A program made the position numbers and the translations under genes. A stretch of 64,000 nucleotides of DNA, taken from Biomphalaria glabrata. Lineage: Eukaryota; Mollusca; Gastropoda; Planorbidae. Each line of letters starts with the position of its first letter. Position 1 is the first letter of the stretch. Under the pieces are notes generated by a model, which did not search any database, was not told the origin of the DNA, and saw only the letters and a list, made by a program, of their open reading frames with translations. Positions 51,501 to 57,965 of the stretch are shown piece by piece. The stretch lies in the NCBI RefSeq assembly GCF_947242115.1, contig NC_074719.1:42660849-42724848 (forward strand), in the 5' to 3' direction.

Positions 51501-53208
51501 TACTAAAGTTGTTACTCTAGTCAAATGTGACTATTCGTTTGTTACGAATATCACTGCTCTATTTTGTGTCTGTTCCAGTTTCTTAATGTTTTCTTGAGTT
51601 GAGGGGTCCCAAACAGAGGATGCATATTCCATTTTTTGTGGCCTTACCAAGATTTAATAACATTTTAATCTTATGTTCTTATTTGATTTATCAATTCCAA
51701 AATATTTTAATTTCTTAAGCAAACTATGGTGTGGAACTTTGTCAAAAGCCTTGGAAAAATCTAGTAAGATAGCATCTATTTGCTCACTGTTATCTAAACC
51801 TTTTTAAAAATCATCAATTAGTCCTATTAGTTGTGTTTCACATGATCTATATTTCCTAAAGCCATGTCGGTATGGAGTAAGGACATTTTGTTTGTCTAAG
51901 TGGTTTATTATGATTCCACATATTATGAGTTCTAGGATTTTACATGTGATGCTGGTTAGTGATACTGGTCTGTAGTTTCCTGGGTCACACTTTTCTCATT
52001 TTTAAATAAGGGGGTGGGGTGACATTAGCTTCTTTCCAGTCCTTTGGTAATCTGCCCTGGTTTAGAGATGCCTGAAAAAACATTTTGAACACTGGTGCTA
52101 GCTCATTGCTTAGTTCTTTGAATAATCTAGCTGGAATACCATCAGGTCCAGATGCTTTAGTAGGTTTGATGTTGGCTAATAGTTTTTGGATTCCCTTTTC
52201 TTGTACTACTATATCTTCTATGTTGTCTACTTGGTTCAAATTCAGTAATATGTCTTTGTCTCCTGGGGCTGAGAATGCTGAACTATCTCTTAAGTGCGGT
52301 CGTTATGACGTTTCTATTAAAAAAGAAATTAATCATCATTGTTCTTACCGAGATTAGTGAGATGAAAGGAAACAAAAATGGAATATACATTTATAGGAAA
52401 TATTATTTCTATTACACCTATATTTTTTTTTGACTTAAATATGGTTTTAGTGTAAAAAATATATTTATTCGCAAGATATGTAGTGCAGCTCCTCTCGACT
52501 GTGAGACCAGTTTTATCAAAGTTTGCTATTTGTCAAAATTCTTACTGCCTTCCATAGGATAGCATGTCGCCTGGACATCACTCGTGCAAATAAAGTTCTC
52601 TTCTCATCGTGAATGTTCTTTGCCTCTCTTCTTTCATTGTTTTCCTCGACGACAGACAATGTTTAACCTACCGCATCGACACAATTAAAATACCCGTGTA
52701 GCCTGAGACATACTTGCTGTGTGGTGATCTCTTCTTGCTATGTGACAAAACGTCACAACATTCCGGACAATGCACCACTCGCGTTTGGCTGATATAGGGC
52801 TTGTTTTCTAGTCTGTAAAGCGCATCAATTCACCTGGCTACGACGTCCAAGCTGTGATCTACATATTTTGCAACATGCAGTGCAGACATAACTGTTGTCT
52901 GCCGCTGGTCAATGCAAGTTTTCTTCTGCCTTCTGCCCCTGTCTTCGGAAGTAGATTTCATTTTGGCCTCGATTGTGTATCCCGCTTTATTTTTTTGGAA
53001 ACCAAATGCTGCCAGGTGTTTACGCCCATGTCAGATAAGGCATGATGTTTTATTCAGGTGGAGACTTCAACTGACTTTGATGCTCGTTCAAGCAGACACT
53101 AGTGTAACAATTATATAAAATGTATACTCTTTTTTTTCGAGAGATAGAGAGAGAAAGAGAGAGAGAGAGCGGGAGAAAGAGAGAGGGAGAGAGAGCGGGA
53201 GAAAGAGA

Positions 53209-53250
<42 letters not shown>

Positions 53251-56200
53251 GCGGGAGAAAGAGAGAGAAAGAGGGAGAGAGAGAGAGAACGGGAGAAAGA
53301 GAGAGGGAGAGAGAGAGAGGGAGAGAGAGCGGGAGAAAGAGAGAGGGAGAAAGAGAGAGAGAGTGAGAGAGAGATAGAGAGAGGGAGAGAGGGGGAAAGA
53401 GAGAGGGAGAGAGAGCGGGAGAAAGAGAGAGAAAGAGGGAGAGAGAGAGAGAGCGGGAGAAAGAGAGAAAAAGAGGGAGAGAGAGAGAGAGCGGGAGAAA
53501 GAGAGAGGGAGAGAGAGAGGGAGAGAGAGAAAGGGAGAGAGAGAGAGGGAGAGAGGGGGAGAGAGAGAGTGAGAGAGAGATAGAGAGAGGGAGAGAGAGA
53601 GAGTGGGAGAGAGAGCGCGAGAGAGAGAATTCTGGATATCTTTCGTCTGCTTTTTTCCCCTGTAAGATAGCTGGAACGTAAACGCTTTTTTGTCATTTTT
53701 AAAATTCTCTTAAAACTCTCACATTGCCTTTGTGCGTTATTTGTGATATTCAATTATTGAATTCAATTCGATTCAATTATTTAATCGATTACTTCCAACA
53801 TATGTGGACATGCTTTCATATGGTTAAATCACAGAGATCCTCTTATAAATAACAGGATGGTTTTTAAATGTCCTTTTTTCTTCTTTCTACTAATACAGTT
53901 ATTGGGTGAATGCCTTAACTCAATGTCAACAGAAGCCAAAACCTGAAACCGAAGAAAAGGTCGGAAACGACAACATTCAACAAGAGAAGGTCAAGGTTGA
54001 TTCCAATCCAGACACCGCTGGTCAGTACATCTTATTGTCTTCTGCTTCTTTCGAAATGGAAGTAGTAGGCCTACCAAGGGGAGAGCGCTTGACTAATGAA
54101 GCCAATGGGGCTAGGTTTAAGTCTTGGCATTATTATTTTGCACGATCCCCATGATGTTTAGACATCCTCATAAACCTGTTATTCAGTTAATCTATGGGTT
54201 GGCTACACAACACCCTTAAGACTGGCCTAGGAGACCAAATGATCCTTGAAATATATGGTGCAGATATGTAAGGAGCACAGTCGAAAGGTTTCTGTCCTGG
54301 TCTTTAGGGGTGAGACTTTGAGCCTCTCAAAAGTTCATCCTTCCGATAGAGTTTCAGAATAATGATGAAACTTTCTTATGGTATAAGCTGTTAAATAAAT
54401 TTATGTTTCTGGAACGGTGTTCTCTTTCCTTATTACGAAAAGTAAACACGTCAATTATTATTCGAACTATTTATACTTTAGGGTTTCCATTTCATTGTGA
54501 TCTATGGAGCAGACGATGTTGCCATTTTGCATCACAATGACCAACCGTCTTTACTTTTCCCCAACAAATGTCAGGTACCCATTAGAGCTGGGTGGACTTA
54601 GAGGAGCCCTATAGATCCCGAAAGTAAACATCAGACATCAGCAGGATTCAAAGCCGGGATCCCCGGATAGGAAGCCAAGCGCTTCACTACTCAGCTACTC
54701 AAGATTTATTACAAATGTCTTGTAGACTAAATTACGACAAATGCTCCTTCTTCCCTAGTACTATTAGAGTATTCAATGGGTTGCCTCAATCAGCTATGAA
54801 AACCAACGACTTGGCAGATTATAAGTCACTTCTTAAAATTAATAAGATTGACACAGGGATACGCGTAGGACGTAATTATTTATTTTTTGAAGTAACGTCT
54901 ATATAATACAAGATAGATGGCGTTTTCGTAAATATTATGTACATTATACTCATGCGATATATGTGTCAAAAGAAATCTTTTTCAACTTAATATTTGTTTC
55001 TAGTTGTCAGTTATACAACTATAATGACACATAATGAAAAGTATTTCGTTTTTACAAAAGTTATATCAACTAACTCTGTCTGTCTGTCTGTCTGGTAAAA
55101 AGTTTGTGCACGTTATTTCTCCCACTCCCAATCAAAAAGCTATTACCAATTCAATTACATGATTGAACACAACTAATTGAAACACTTTGTATAAGCTTTT
55201 ATAAATACATGTTTTAATGCAAATTTACACGTAGTAAAAAATCAAAAATATCTCAAAGATAAATATCTAAAACATAACTATCTAAAACATAACTATCTAA
55301 AACATTAATATGTAAAACATAAATATCTAAAACATAAATATCTAAAAGATAAATATCTTAAAGATAAATATCTAAAACATAAAATCTAAAAATTAAATAT
55401 CTAAAAGATAAATATCTAAAAGATAAATATCTAAACCATAAATATCTAAACCATAAATATCTAAACCATAAATATCTAAACCATAAATATCTAAAACATA
55501 AATACTGTCTGAACATATTTCCAGACACCATCATTGTAAGTCACGTGACTAAGAATTATGACAAGTGCCTCCAACAGAGCAATGCGGTAGAGGATGCATG
55601 CTTATTCATCGGCCCTTATGACTGCGTGGGCCTTGTTGGGCCTAACGGAGCTGGAAAGTCATTGATCCTTCAGATGATCTCTGGAACTGAAACCATCACT
55701 AGTGGTGATATCTACGTGGACGGTTTCAGCGTCAAGACACATTTAAACTCAGTGAGATACTAATTAGAATACCTTAGTTATGTTTAGAAATACTGTAAAA
55801 CATTTGGGGAAAAAAATGTGTAACCGAATGTTTATCTACTGCCACAATGAAGAGTAGCTTGCTTAGAATTAAACTTAGTCTTAGGTCATCCCTCGCCCTT
55901 GGGCGCATTGGGCCAAATCTAAAAACACATAATTTCTATAAAACAAATTTGGTTATATATTTTGGAAAATAAATAAATTAATATTTCATACTTTATTTGT
56001 GAAACAAAAACATTGTCTCCACAATGTGCAAAGTCTAGATATTTCTCTATCCTTTGGATCGGAAAGCTTGGAAAAGTAAAAAAGAAAATTCGGAATAGTT
56101 CCTTTATTCATTAGCTTTATTGCCATAATTTAGCCGTCACTCTGTCTGTCTGTCTTGTAAAAAGTGTGTAAGCGTTATTACTCCAGCACCCTCTCTCAGA

Positions 56201-57901
56201 TGAAGTTGAAACTTCACACAATTATTCATTGGCGTAGACAAGACATGAATAAATAAATAAAAATTAGACAGTTAATTACTGGTAAATAAATATTTTGTTT
56301 GATACCAACAAGGAAAACTACTACTTGGGTATTCACAGATATGGCTAAATTTTTTGGGTTCAGTCCCCTTAAAGAATTGTTAATGCTATTTCTCCCTCAG
56401 TATTCTCAGATCAAGTTTGTACATTAAACATTTATTAATTTGCAGAAGCATTGCAATGGATGGCTGCCTGGTCGTGCGGTTTGCGCGCTGGACTGTCGTT
56501 CAGATTTATCGACGGTCAAGGGTTCAAACACTGCCCGCTCCCATCCCCCGTCGTCCTGCGGGAGGTTTGGACTAGGAAGTAAACTATCTTTAACTCTGAA
56601 GGAACATCCGAAACATGTAAAACATTTTACAACACAGCAAACATCAATAAACAAAAAAAAATTCAATTAGTCACTTAATTATTGGTAATTATTTTGGTTG
56701 AAATTGAATAAGGGAAATAACTTGCACATTATTGATGGAAATAGTCTTAAGCGCGTAGCTCTTTCCCTTTAGATAAGCTGTTTGTGTGTGAGTGTGTGTG
56801 TTTTCATATTTTGCTTGATATTCACACAATGTCTCTTCAATTTTTTCATTTTAGATTCGCCCCTCTATGGTCCACTGCCAGCAGACTATTACTTTGGCTA
56901 ATCTCCTGACTGGGAAAGAGACTCTTGTTTTTTATGCTCGCCTTAAAGGCATCCCAGGCACCGCTGTCCAGAACGTTGTCCTGTCCATCATCCATTTCGT
57001 TAGCTTAAGTTTGTACGAAAATACGCTAATAAAAAAATACAGGTAACTTGAGAAATACGAATACATCTTAAAAATCATGAAACCAGTTCATTTATGCTGG
57101 ATGTCGTATGTTTGCATCAGTCAACAGTTACGATGTTATATTGTTTCGGCACATCTTCCTGCTATACTATAAAGCAGAATGTAAGGAGAATGTATGTCCC
57201 GAATAGAAATCAAAAACCGTTTCACTAGTCTTGATGAAACTTGCATAAATGTTTCTTGGGTACTAACTGAGACCGTAACGTTTGAATAGAAGCCCTAAAA
57301 CAAACTTTAGACCGTCAAAAAAAAAGTTGCCCAACTCTATGAAAGTGTTACTATTTAATGGATCTAGGCCATGTTTACATGAGATAAAATCGAAATGATC
57401 TAGATCTAGATATAATTTTTAAAGCTACACTTTGCACAGATAGTTTTTTACTTTTGACTCATGAAAATACAATATAGTCTATTAAGCTTCAAATGTGTTT
57501 TTTAAATGCATTTTTACATAAATTCGTTCCTTATATCTGCGAATTTAGAAATCCTGACGAACATTATTTCATTAGACATTACGCGAAATATTACACTATA
57601 ACACATCTCTCTATTCCTAGATCTAAAACTCTCATTCCACTCTAAGATGATACAACTTCTCTTCGCAAAGATAGTTTTATAATTGAACACATAAACATAC
57701 TAATTATAATAAACATAAACATACTCATTTAATATTTTAATCAAATTTACATTCAAATTTGTTTTTCTAAAGCATTTTTCACATGTTCGTTCGCTAAAGC
57801 TGCGAAGCCGTGTTGAGATATATTCATTCATGAATCGCTTACCAAAAAAGGTCACGCGTGCGATACGCAAATTAAGACCCGCGGGCCGCGGGTAATAAAT
57901 G

Positions 57902-57965
<64 letters not shown>

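Noticed and set aside
53088-53753. Leu/Ser-rich protein (minus) and Arg/Glu-rich protein (plus)
   Set aside because: GA microsatellite translation without other support.
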